From Cryphonectria parasitica EP155 (taxonomy: Eukaryota > Ascomycota > Sordariomycetes > Diaporthales > Cryphonectriaceae), in contig NW_024468913.1 of the NCBI RefSeq assembly GCF_011745365.1, positions 2,666,001-2,730,000 of the forward strand: a DNA stretch of 64,000 nt, in the 5' to 3' direction. The notes beneath the pieces are model-generated. The model was not told where the DNA came from. It searched no databases and saw nothing but the letters and a program-made list of their open reading frames with translations. The translations under genes were made by a program, and so were the position numbers. This document shows, in pieces, positions 47,185-59,193 of this stretch. The first letter of the stretch is position 1; the number at the start of each line of letters is the position of its first letter.

Positions 47185-49902
47185 TCAGGCGCTCGGGTCA
47201 GACTCAGGGACCTCGATCTCATCGTACTGCTCGACCGGCAGGTCCACACCCTTGACCGGGTGGATGAGCATCGGTGGGAGACACATGCGGCCCTCGCCAC
47301 CTCGCATCTCGCCGACCGAGGTCTCGTCCTTGGTCATATCGCGAGTCAATTCGAACTCCTCGCCGCCATCATTGTTGACCTTCAGGCCCAGCCAACGCCG
47401 GTACAGATTCGGGGCGAAGCCAGAGTTGTAAAACCAGGTCAGCCCTTGCAGGTTGTGCTCGCGCTGCCCGAACACGCTCGTCCGCGATCCACCCGACGCA
47501 CCATTCTTGCCGCCATTGTACACGGCCGCCATGTACTGGGTTGGCCACTCACGGTCCACATAGAGAGGGTGGGGTACGAAGACAGCCTTGTACCCGTGCT
47601 GCAGGGCGACGGTCGCAGGCCACATCTCCGGGAAGGCGTGGTGCTTCTTGAAGGCGGTCTCGCGATGCATGGTCAAGAGCATCCTACGGGACATGCGGCT
47701 GGCGGTGATGATCTGCGCACGGCGTGGTGGCTTGCCCGCCTCATCGGTGTGGTTATAACCGGTGATATCGTCAGCCAGAAGCCAAGTGGTCCCTTCTGGG
47801 TCGAACATGGGGTTCAGCGTGATCAGATCGGCCTCCTCGCCAACACCCCACTGGTACTTGTCGTGCTCGTAGGTTGTAGGCGGGACGGGGTCGTTCTCGG
47901 GCTCGAACCAGTCGCTCGCGTCAGACGGACGCACTGGGCCCCAGATCATCTTCTCGCCGCGGGTCAGCTCTTGCGGCTTCTTGGGCTTCTTTTTCTTGTC
48001 GAGACCGCTCCAGATATTATCGGCGCTGGTGGTGCCCATCTCAGCCTGCACGCGTGCCATCTGGCTAAAGTCCTCCCAGGTACCGTGTTCGACCGGAATG
48101 TAGAAGCGCGCATTTCGCTCCCAGAGACCCTTGCGCGGCTGCTCCTTGGCCCAGTTCTCCATCTTGGTGAACATGTCGAGGTAGTGACCAGTGTATCGGA
48201 TGTCCATCTCCCACTGCCAGAAATAGTCGTACTCGGGGTGGTTGTAGGCGAAGTACTGCATGGCCATCTGGAGTCCGCGGTACACGCCATGAACAGGCAA
48301 GTCTTTGCCCCGCGTCCACAAGTCATGAATGCCTTGGTACAACGAGAGCATTTGTGTCTCTGTCCAGAGGGTGACGATGTTCTGCAGCTCCTTGGGCACG
48401 GTGTCCTTGATTCTCTGCTCGTACACCTCGTCGTCGGCCCAGATAGGGTACTTTGCGTCGTTCTTGACCTGGACCAAGAGGTGGACGTCGTATCGACCGC
48501 CCGACGCGAGGGAGAGCTCGGTGATGATAGAGCGCAGGTACACAACGTCCTCTGCCCGCCAGTCGTACTCATCCCAGCAGCGAATCACGATGGCGGTCCG
48601 GGACAGCTCGCCCGCTGGCTTCGCCGCAGCGTCCTCGGGGACTGTCCCGGCAGGCGGCGGCACAGCCGCAGAGCTGTCGACAGCCTGGACAGCCCCGCCC
48701 TCGCCCTGGTTCGACGATGGCGCTGCTGATGTGTCGTAGGTTGCACCTGGCGACATGGCCTCGCCGATAGCGGGCATGCCGTCGTCCCTCCGGAAGAGGG
48801 TCATATTCTCGAGCTTCTCGTTGATGTAGAAGCCGCGTGGGGGATGTTGTCTGCGAGTGAGTGGCTTGTAAAGGTCGGCATTGGCTTGGTAACAGCTGCG
48901 CTGCACGGCTGACCAGTCAATGTTGCGCCAGTCGACCTGGTGCGTTGCATCCCAGACATGCTCAGAACCATCACGATCGCCGTGCTCGCCAATGCCCAGA
49001 CCACCAGAACGGACCGAGTATCCGAACCCGTAGGGACCTAGCCTGCCATGACGCTCGAAGCAAATGTCCTCGGGCAGGGACAGGAGCTCGTAGGAGCCCA
49101 GCACATTCTGGGGAAAGCCGGCTGGCCGTCCGTCATAGTACCGGATGTAGGGCACCTTCACCTTCTGCTCGGTGTCCAGGAAGCACTCGTTGACCTTTTG
49201 CGCCCTCAAGATTGTATTTTGGTAGTCGCTGGGAAAGGACTTGCTCGGGGGCAAGGCAGCGTCGGTGGGCTCTTGCGAGCCGCTGTAGAAAGCCGGGCCT
49301 GGCTCGTCCCCGGTGAAAGGCGCCTCGTCCTCACTTCTCGGGTACTGTGGGATGTTGTCCTCAAAAGGGGTGAGGGTCCTTATGCCGCCGTAGTAGCGGG
49401 TGAGGAAGTTGAAGGACTCCCAGGCGTTGGGGCCCGAGGGCCTCGCAGGCAGCTCGCCCTTGAGGATCCTGTGGTTTTCTGCAACGCCAGCATGGACCAG
49501 GGCGGAGATGAATAATATTATGCCGACCAGGAGGCCGATGCAGAGGAATCTCGTGATCTTGTTGGGGAGCCTATAGAGACCGGCGCCTGTGGCCCGGCGG
49601 GAGAGGGTGAAGGTCTGTCTCCTGGGCGTGAGCATCGGGCTCAGCAGGTTGGGCGTGGTAACTGGGGGGGCCAGGGTAGCGTTGACATTGAGCTTCCTCT
49701 TGAGCTTGGCAGACTTTGAGGACAGCGAGTTGGTCCGTCTCGAGTCCCGGCTTGGCGAGGAGGCGGACGAGGAAGAGTCGTCACGGTCGTCATCTGTGAG
49801 GTCGTAGTCGTCGTCCTCCTGTGATGAGAACTGTTCCCTGGGGATCTTCTCGTATATGGGCAGCTGTGGCCCTCGCTGTCGAAGGGGGTTTGGAAGTCCC
49901 AT
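47185..49902 (-). CDS. DUF3405 type II membrane protein
   Basis: A single-exon 905-residue frame. The N-terminal 115 residues are cytosolic-looking, acidic and Ser-rich (EDDDYDLTDDDRDD), followed by one transmembrane helix at about 118-138 (FLCIGLLVGIILFISALV) and a long luminal region. The DUF3405 (PF11885) core is clear: conserved stretches include TAIVIRCWDEYDW, VHLLVQVKNDAKYPIWADD, VHGVYRGLQMAMQYF, HPEYDYFWQWEMDIRYTGH, RKGLWERNARFYIP and HGTWEDF. The domain is widespread in filamentous fungi. The WEMD motif and the type II topology suggest a Golgi glycosyltransferase-like enzyme, but no activity is established to my knowledge. A Ser/Ala/Gly-rich insert lies at about 380-420. Confidence 0.9.
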   Translation of the reverse strand: MGLPNPLRQRGPQLPIYEKIPREQFSSQEDDDYDLTDDDRDDSSSSASSPSRDSRRTNSLSSKSAKLKRKLNVNATLAPPVTTPNLLSPMLTPRRQTFTLSRRATGAGLYRLPNKITRFLCIGLLVGIILFISALVHAGVAENHRILKGELPARPSGPNAWESFNFLTRYYGGIRTLTPFEDNIPQYPRSEDEAPFTGDEPGPAFYSGSQEPTDAALPPSKSFPSDYQNTILRAQKVNECFLDTEQKVKVPYIRYYDGRPAGFPQNVLGSYELLSLPEDICFERHGRLGPYGFGYSVRSGGLGIGEHGDRDGSEHVWDATHQVDWRNIDWSAVQRSCYQANADLYKPLTRRQHPPRGFYINEKLENMTLFRRDDGMPAIGEAMSPGATYDTSAAPSSNQGEGGAVQAVDSSAAVPPPAGTVPEDAAAKPAGELSRTAIVIRCWDEYDWRAEDVVYLRSIITELSLASGGRYDVHLLVQVKNDAKYPIWADDEVYEQRIKDTVPKELQNIVTLWTETQMLSLYQGIHDLWTRGKDLPVHGVYRGLQMAMQYFAYNHPEYDYFWQWEMDIRYTGHYLDMFTKMENWAKEQPRKGLWERNARFYIPVEHGTWEDFSQMARVQAEMGTTSADNIWSGLDKKKKPKKPQELTRGEKMIWGPVRPSDASDWFEPENDPVPPTTYEHDKYQWGVGEEADLITLNPMFDPEGTTWLLADDITGYNHTDEAGKPPRRAQIITASRMSRRMLLTMHRETAFKKHHAFPEMWPATVALQHGYKAVFVPHPLYVDREWPTQYMAAVYNGGKNGASGGSRTSVFGQREHNLQGLTWFYNSGFAPNLYRRWLGLKVNNDGGEEFELTRDMTKDETSVGEMRGGEGRMCLPPMLIHPVKGVDLPVEQYDEIEVPESDPSA

Positions 49903-52900
49903 GACGTCGAATGGAAAGGAGAGACGTCTGCGGAAGTGGCAGTGGGGAGGGGGGAGGTTGGATGCTCTTGTAAGGCTAAGAAGCGGACCGGACCCAGCAT
50001 AGGACGGTCTGCTTGCGCACGATCTGTCGTGGCGCTGGTTTCGGTCGTGGCCTATCCACGCGGGACACTGGGATGCAAACTAAAAAAGCAAGAGGCGACA
50101 ACAATGCAAATCGTTAAAAGTTCGTCTCGAATATAGTGCAAAGAGGCTAGTTTGCCAGAGTCGATCGTGGAGAAGGTGAGCGAGATAAAAAGGTCCTACT
50201 CGCTTTGCAAAGGTATGTATTTGTGCAGGCCGCTTGGGGAGAAGGGGGGGGGGAGAGGCAAGCAAGGTATGAAAGCCCAAGTTGTATTATTGAGGACCTG
50301 GGGGGGCGCTACCGAAAGTGGGAGGTTGGCGAAATATGGGACTGGGCTAAGGATGTTGGATGGAGATGTTAGCGGTTGCGGGCGATCGAGCGCGGCGGAT
50401 CTGCAAGCAGGTTCGCGGCTGCTAAAGTACCCAGAAGGTAGAAAGTACCGGGCCGAGCCAAGGTGGTACATACCTCGAGGACGGAACCTCGGTAAGGAGA
50501 AGGGTCTCTGAGGAATGTCCTTTGGGGACGGTAGACCAGGAAAGGATAGATACCGTGCTTGTCTCTGTTCGAGGTACAAGAATAGCCTGAGGAAAAGTGT
50601 TTGTTGAAAAATCATGGGAGATCAAAGGAGACTCGAGGGGGTGGGCTCGTCTGTATACGTACAGAGTACGAGGAACTTCGTACCCACATACTGCGTAACG
50701 TGATGTGGGTGGGCTGGGGATTGGGAGGGTGGGAGGGGGGGGGCCAATAGATGGGTAGACTTGCAGGCAGATCCAAGGACCAGCCAGACTTGCAGGCCTA
50801 GGGGGAAGGGGAGGCCAGGACCAAAAACAGGGTACAAGGTGGATGATTGCAAACATGCGTGCGGGCCCACGCATACGTACAGGAACTCTTGGAAAATGAT
50901 AGGCCGAGACCCAGAGAGAGGGGGAGAGAAGATGATATTAATCAGGTAACAGTGAGATTGGATCAATTGTTTTTTTCCTCTTTCTTATTTTTGTGTTTTG
51001 ATCTTTGTTTTGTGGGGTCTCTCGACCGCCATGCGGCTGTTGATACGATGCGATGGCGATTTTATGGGTTTGGGTGCAGAGATTGGAACGGCACAGGTCA
51101 GCCAGCAGCCGCCACAGGGCTTTGAAATGGTACAGTATGTGTTATAGTACACAGTAGTACAGGAGTGCGAATGACCACCGAGATCGTGATAGGGGTGCTG
51201 GGTTTTCTGGGGCGTTGATGTGGTGGGTGTGGGTAATTTTCAAATTAAATTTTTTCTTCTCTTCTGTTGCACCACCTCCTGTGCCACCCGATATCTTTGT
51301 CGTCATCAGAGAGATAATCGCTCGTGGGGGGGTGGGAAGGAGTGTGAGAGGAGGATTCAAGGTTGGAGAAGTTGCTCAGCAACGAACAGCTGCAGCCCAG
51401 GCCAGGATGGATGCAGTTTAGGTGTTGCACCTTAGCGCAATTGGCCCTGGCAACTGTTACACCAGCAGCCCATCCTGCCCTATCACATTTCTAGCTAACC
51501 CATACACTCCCTGCATCCCTACTGTATTGTTCGCTAATGAAGGGCCCCCCTTCACCCCCGAAAAGCCTGCAACGGCCCTGGGCTGGCCGGCTTGTCTGGC
51601 TGGTTTTTCTCTCTCTTGGTGTTATCCAACTTCCCCTTCTGTTACCGTGCAGTACCACCATGCATGTACTACTATGTATGTTACCAGATGGATATGCGTG
51701 TCTGCCTGCTGGACCAGCGCCCATGTGGGCAGCCTGCAGTCATCATGATGATAATTTGATCGATCCATCGATCCATTCATTGCCTGTTGGGAGTGTTGCA
51801 TTTAGCCGAGTCGAGAGGTGAATGCTCCGTGCCGCTGCATACTCACCATAACATACATACACAGTACCAGGTATGCAAAGCATTGCTTCTACTACTATAA
51901 TGCACCGTTATAGTTTGTGACAGGACGATCGAATAATAATTGGAAGGACAATAAGGTGGGAGGCTTGTGGAACTTCTTTTGTTTTCGGTAATTGTCATTG
52001 TAATTGCTAGAATTACGTGTACTATAGTATCTGTAAATGGGGAAGATGGAACCGCCCAAGCGGCTCTTGTTTTATAAAAATTGGGCCCCTCCTGATCGAC
52101 CAGACAGTGGACTTTTGACTCGAGTAAGGATCACGATTTCCCCTATCTCAGGCTCATAGACAGCAACACACCATTTACTTAACAGCTGCTGCTTCAAGAG
52201 AGTTGGGACCTTCCGACTGCAGCACTTAAAAGACGGGAGGCTAATGTCAGGGGAAATCCGCCATCATAGGCCGAGAAAGTTATCCTGGCTGGATCATGGG
52301 CCCCTTTTTAGCCCAGGCAGCATTTCTTTTCTTTTTTCTTATTTTTATTTTAACCCTCCCCCCCCCCCCTTGACAGCTTTCATATGCCCAACTTACACCC
52401 GCTGCTCGAATGCTGCATTACCTACAACCAGAGACAGAGAGATAGACAAGACAGCAATGATGAAGGTGGATTCAAGTGCCATCCGATCCTGGATGCGGGT
52501 TCCGTTGCGCCACGCCCGATGTTCATCTCATCGTTGTGCTGATCGAGAATTTTGGGATCTGACGTGATCTGATCAACAAACCATCCTTGGTGGCCGTGGA
52601 AGGTCATATCTCGGGGGGGGGGGGGTTGTCAACAAGCCACTATGAAATCTTTTGCTGCAAACTTGCATTATGAAAACTCGATATGAAGCCTGTGCGAAGT
52701 TGTAGCAGCATTCCAAACTTACAATGCGCATACCTGCAAGGTGTAGTGCGATCACGTTTCAATGCAAGGCTGAGACTGCACGGGGACGCGAGGCTATTTT
52801 TAAACATACCTCTGGGTGACTAGCTATCCGAGGATAATTGCCCCCTTGCCACCCAAAGGTGTTACCATCCCTCCCACACTCCAACCTCGCAACAGAGCCT

Positions 52901-55061
52901 GTATATTGGTCTGTCCAGTAAGAGAATTGACATGTTCAAGCGAAAGTCACCATATCTGCCTAGAGACTCAACTGAAGTCCAGCCTGGGACCATTTTTACC
53001 CTATGTGCTGTTAATCTCGTCCTCCCTGAACGTCACACTTTCGGCTGCCCCCCCCCCCCCCCAGTCCAGCGAAGCCCCCAAGATTGGTATGTTTCACTCG
53101 CCCAGTGTAAACAACAACTTCGCACGTCCCGAACTCAAGAGTGTTGCCGCAGGCAAATCTACTTTTTGGTGTTCCTTCTCTTGGTTCCACGGTCCTACAT
53201 ATTATAAGTAATAACCGTGAGTTTTGTGTCTGGTTCCGGCCCATGAAGCTTATTTTAACCGCCCCACGGCGCCCCTCCCCGCCATGCCAAACTATTGCGG
53301 AATACAGCCGGTAATTGATGCCCGTTTAGGAGGGGGTTTCCAGATCCAGGCCGAATGTACTATAACAAGATAAAAGGAACATTCTTCTACAAAATGAGAG
53401 TGTGAGGTGTAATTTAGGGGAAAGGTAAGAGAAAGATTAATCGTCTGTGTATAATATTGATTGGAGGAAGGGCCTCCAATTCGAGATCTTAGTCCGGTCA
53501 GTCCCTTAGTATTCGCCATAGTAAGCATCGTTGCATAGCTTGTCACTGATCCCTAGGATAGGACACCTTCTAGACCGCTCCCGTCGGCTGTGCTTGCAGA
53601 TGCAGATTCACAGGAGCAGACACTGGGGTGTGCCCTCCAATGGCCACGAGGAGGCAAGTCCTCTATGATACACTGATGTCTGGGCCCCAGGTGTCTGCTT
53701 CCTACTATTACACCGCAGACACGAGGAACCATCTTTTGGTTCAGCCGCCGCAGCGTCACAGGCGGCTGACTACTGGCATTCCCCCAAAAAGCGACGTCAT
53801 TCCTCCTCCAACAGCCCCAGACTCGGGATGTAGGTACCTTCCTCCGATGCCGCTCATGATTTGCGCCTCCCATGGCCCCTTCGTGTTCTGTACTATTACA
53901 ACAGTACAGTGTGTACCTCAGCCTGCATCACGCGGAAAACGGCACTCGGAGGGGGGCCACGACAGAACAAACTGGATGTCCGTTCTGGTCCCGGGCCACA
54001 CACATGAGAGTGGCGTGGCCAATGATCCTCGCATATTTGCAGTGGCCTACTGCCGCCACACACACCACATGAATAAAATCGTACGAGGCCCTCCGACGTC
54101 GTCCCTAAGGTCGTCTCAAAGGGGACAGGAAGAGGCTTCGAATGCTTGAAGTTTAGAGGGGAAAAAATACCAAGGACAAAAACACAGCCAGCCATCTCTC
54201 TATCAATCTGGTCAGGCTATCTATCGACCTCCAATCCGAGTCTAGAGAATTTAGGACACTGTGAACCGATACTCCCAATTGGAAGAAGGAACGGGCTTGG
54301 CCAGCCGCAATTCGTCCTTCACCGTCTCTTGCACCCTTCCTCCTGACAACAGCACGAGGACAGGGACCGCGCGCCGCACTATCACCCTTCTTGTCACGTC
54401 CCGCCCGCTCTTTAGGTTCACGCACCGCCAACATACTTTTAAACACTGGACACCGCTGTGTCTGCATGAAAGGAAAGAAAGACAAAAAAGGAGCTTGTTC
54501 TGGCTGCTATATATCTATTCATCCCTCCTCGCCGCCATCGCTTGCACGTGGTCAACCAGTTCTCAGGTCCTTTCAAATAATCATAGGCCTCCTCTCTCTG
54601 GATTCTTGTCAAAGGCCTCTTACCACCATTCTCCAGTCCTCAAACCCTGAGGGACGTGAGGCGTGGGTGTCAATCCCCCTCCTCTACCCTCCCTTGACTT
54701 GACGTGCCGGTGACCTACCTTGTCCCCACATCTTCTCTTACTACATAGTTCTGACGTGGAACTGCTCACTGTCGCCACATTATACAACCAACCCCCTTCC
54801 TCGCCTCCATTCTCGTCGAAGACTGACCATCTCATGAGAAGAAGTCTCAGTCATTGTCCGTCTGTCCTCAACAAGGAACCACCAGCACGATCCAATATCA
54901 GTTATCAGACTGTCCTGGGTCGGGATCATACTTTGGTAGAAGAAGCAGCCCCTGTCAACGCACAGGAAAAGAACCAAGGGATAGAGAGGGCAGGCCTGGA
55001 CAGAGGAGAAAAGTCGATAGCATAGACGCCTCTTTTCTCTCCTTCTCAAGACAAACCAGCC
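49903..55061. other. 5.2-kb gene-free region
   Basis: This is the largest gap in the window. All open frames are short, low-complexity or without family features. It contains homopolymer runs C12 (52358-52369), G13 (52613-52625) and C15 (53048-53062), and many GTAC-core words near 51120-51160 and 51640-51680. The right end (about 54.3-55.06 kb) is CT-rich and probably leader sequence of the next gene. Confidence 0.55.
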
Positions 55062-56227
55062 ATGTCTCTATTGTCCGCCTCCCAGACGGAGCCCCCCTCG
55101 ACCAGCGAGGCCGTCAGCGAGCTCCCTTTCCCAATGCCGTCAAGGCCCCTCCTCGAGATGGACGAGAGGACCGGACTCCTCCTTATGGGTGGCAGCAGCA
55201 GCAATGACAACAACAACAACAACAACAACAACAACAGCAACAACAACGCCCAAGGGGTTGACCACCTCAAGGCTCTGAACATGGTCATCCGGCAAGACCC
55301 CTTCAGCATGACTCTCGACGCCAACGCTCTCCTGGCCGGGTCCCTCTTCCTCCTCATGGGGATGCACTTTGTCCCACGCCTCTTGCTCGAGTCCTGCATC
55401 CTCGCTGTGCCCCTCCTCTTCCTCATCCGAAACGACTACCAGAACTTCCTTCGCCTCGGGCCCGGCGGCACCCCACCCACCCTCGCCGGCTACGCCCGCC
55501 TGGCCTGGTTCCGCCTCTTTGCCCTGCGTGACCCCTTCTCGCCACCACCCCGTCGAGTAGCGGCCACCACCACCATCTCTCGCCCTGCCGCCGGCGTCCT
55601 CACACCACAGAACCTCCCCTACCGCTCCGGCCCCCGCCCCACCGTCGCCGGCCTCGCTCCGCAGCGCCAGCTCAACCAGCACGGCTCCCCCACCACCATA
55701 GCCTCCCTCCGCGCTGCGCTGACCCGCCTCGCCAAGCTGCACCCTTCTCGCTTCGGCACCGCGACCAGCTGTATCGAGAAGCACGGCTTCGCCCTCTTCG
55801 CGCGGCACCCTGTCAGCGAGCACGTCTGCGGCAACGGCGAGGTCTGCCACATCCACAGTTCCGACCGGAGCATGCACATGAACCTGCACCCAGACGACAT
55901 CGCCGAGGTCCTGGCCAAGGGCTGGGCCGAGAGACACCCGCTGGCCTTTGGCGCCCATAGGAAGTGGTGGGAGCCCAGAAGCCCGCTGCCCGAGACGTTT
56001 GTGCTCGTGTACTCGCCAAGGGGTGAGCTAGTTCACTCATTCATCCTCTTTACCCCACCTGTGCCCCCTCTCTTGAATATGGTGTGGGGAAAAGCCGTGA
56101 CTGACAAGCCAGGACAGATGAGAGCGACCTTCGCGTGGTCTGCAAGATCATCGAGGCCGCCATTTGGTATACTGTTGAGGAACGCGTTGACATCGAGTCT
56201 CTCTTGATGGTGCAGCCGCCCTCTTAA
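55062..56227 (+). CDS. Luciferase-fold (DUF5519) domain protein
   Basis: Two exons, 55062-56022 and 56118-56227, give 356 residues. Splicing (donor GTGAGC, acceptor GACAG) restores the family C-terminus DESDLRVVCKIIEAAIWYTV; the unspliced frame loses it. Layout: a polar N-terminus with an Asn tract (nine Asn at 50-58, then Ser and three more), a hydrophobic stretch at about 88-122, a Pro-rich linker, and the conserved domain with SCIEKHGFALFARHP, CHIHSSDRSMHMNLHP, KGWAERHPLAFG and LPETFVLVYSPR. These are hallmarks of the fungal 'luciferase domain' family (PF17648/DUF5519), whose biochemical role is unknown. The conserved His and Ser residues in CHIHSSDRSMHM could form a metal or catalytic site, but this is inference. 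Confidence 0.88.
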
Positions 56228-57168
<941 letters not shown>

Positions 57169-58653
57169 TCAGTCCTCCTCATCGCTAGCGTCATCATTAT
57201 TGTCCCTGGACTTCTTGAACTTCAGCTTGCCAGTGGGTATGTATGCCTCGACCCTCTGGCCACCAAAGCTCCGCCCGTCCATCAACTGCACACAGGCGTC
57301 TGCTGCTTCGGGTTTCCGGAATTTGATACTGACAACACCCTCCGGCTCGAGATCGTACAGCACCACATTTGTGACCTCGCCCAGCTTCTCGCACTCGTCG
57401 CGTATGTCCTCCTTGATCTCCAGCAGCGCCGCGGGGTCCTCATCGAGCTCTGCCTTGGTAAACATGTGCTTCAGGATGACCATCTTGTCTCTTTTACCCG
57501 TGCGCTGCTCGGGAGGGATATACGCCGGCTCGTCGTCTGACCAGTCGGCCAGCTTCGCATCGAGTTTCTGCGTCTTCTTGATCACCTTCTCCCGGTCCTT
57601 GCTATTGTTGCCAGGCCCGCCTCTGCCGTTGTTCGTTTGGTGTGGTTGCTGTGCGCCCTCACCGCCCGCTCCCTCCCCGTCGACCGGTTGCTGCTGCTGT
57701 GTCTTCTTGTAGCTGGTGTCGGCAGCCTGCACGCGCATCTTGCCTGACCCGAGCCCGGACTCTGTGTACCGGAAGTGTGTGTCGTCCAGCAGCATGATGG
57801 CCATGTTGACGCTCTGGGGCTTGAAGAAGACCACGAGCGCGTCGCCCTTGAAGTTTCCTGCGGCATCCGCGTACAGCTTGATCCGCGGCCGCCCGCTGTC
57901 GATCTCTTCGGCGATGACGCCGCACTTGCGACTAAAGACCTCGGCCACCTCGTCGACTGTCACGTCGAGGGGTAGACCTGTCACGTAGACGGCTCTGTTT
58001 TGGGGCGGCTGCTTGGGTTGGCTGGCTTGTTTCTTGTTCTTCCGCCTGCCGTTCGAAGAAGAGGCGGCGGCGTTGTCGTTGTTGTTATTGTCCTGGTCCT
58101 GGAGCAGCAACGATGGCTTGTGTCAGTGGGTCACCATGTTCTATATTCTTTTCTTTTGTTGGTCGCTTAGGCAAGCCTGATCTCGGGACTGATCCTTCGG
58201 GGTTCGATGTAGTATGCATCAAGCGGCCAGTCAAGGAGCACCGTAGAGGAGGATGGTGCGAGGGAGGGGAGAAGAGAAAGCCAGACAGAGGCGGGGCGCG
58301 CGCTGAGGAACCACGCGACGACATATGCAGGTGGCCCAGCATACGCAGCTTACCTCGAGGTCATCTCGCCTTCTCTTTCTGCCATTGCTTACTTGGGCGT
58401 CACCGTCGCCGTACGAAGCATCGTTAATGCTGCCATATGCGCTCTGCTGTTGTTGTATGAGGGCCTCCTCAGCCTCGTCCATGACAGGTACCCATCGCTT
58501 CAACTGCGCGTCGAACTCGAACTCGGTGCCATCTGACTCTTGTACGGCGATGTATTTGTTGTCAAGCCTGGAGAAGGAGATCCGGTCGTCGTTGTCGAAT
58601 TGTGCAGGGTCTGTCGGGAAGGTGAGGACCTCAGCAATCGAGTGGTCTGCCAT
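57169..58653 (-). CDS. CUS2: U2 snRNP-associated splicing factor, Cus2/Tat-SF1
   Basis: Two exons, 58653-58354 and 58098-57169, give 409 residues; the acceptor is ambiguous by two codons (CCAG-GACCAG). The N-terminus contains EFDAQLKRWVP, as in Tat-SF1. RRM1 spans about 136-215 (NRAVYVTGLPLDVTVDEV). A U2AF-homology-type RRM (UHM) spans about 305-395 and carries the diagnostic R-x-F loop at 376-378 (GRSFGGQ) plus EGVVSIKFRKPEAA. The tail is acidic (DDASDEED). Cus2/Tat-SF1 binds the SF3B1 ULM and U2 snRNA to prepare U2 for pre-spliceosome assembly (family knowledge). In-frame ATGs upstream (58719) would add 22 Ala/Thr-rich residues. The stop codon is next to the (CT)74 tract. Confidence 0.93.
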
Positions 58654-59193
58654 GATCGTGCCCGCCTTTTCTATTCTTGTTGTTGTCGTTGCTGCTGTTG
58701 ACGCTGCTGCAGAAAGCAAGGGTTGTTTTTAGGGGACCGTTTGTAGCTGTGTCCATTTCTGGAGCTACTTTAACCGAGGAGGAAAAGGCTCCCTGACGAA
58801 AGAGTGCATCGCAAGGAACAGGGGTCTGTGCGCCAGCTTATAGCAGCACTACGTAATACCTTGGTGACCCTCTGCCCACTAACACGCTGCCCGTCTTACC
58901 ATGACAGGGGCCCGAGAAAGTGAGAAGCGAATGAGGAAGTAGGAAGTGAATGCAATACTAGCAAGTGACACACAACCTCTTGGAGAAAAGCAAGGTTTCT
59001 CTTAAGTACGAAGACCACAATGTATCATGATGTATCAGTAACTCGGAATATTGCAGATGTATGCCACAGCCATTTGAATACAAGTCCCCAGGTCAGTCAG
59101 CGACCTGGTCATCTGTTCTAGGATGCAATTGCCCACATCCTCGATACGACACCCATATCATCTTTTCTCTCTCTTCCCCTATCTTCAATGAGC
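58654..59193. other. Spacer between CUS2 and phosphate carrier genes
   Basis: About 540 bp. It covers the CUS2 promoter and the 3' flank of the carrier gene. Nothing else is seen. Confidence 0.6.

Noticed and set aside
46969..48729. 586-codon open frame on the plus strand
   Set aside because: It is antisense to the DUF3405 gene, has no recognisable domain, and is explained by the G/C-rich codon use of the real gene.
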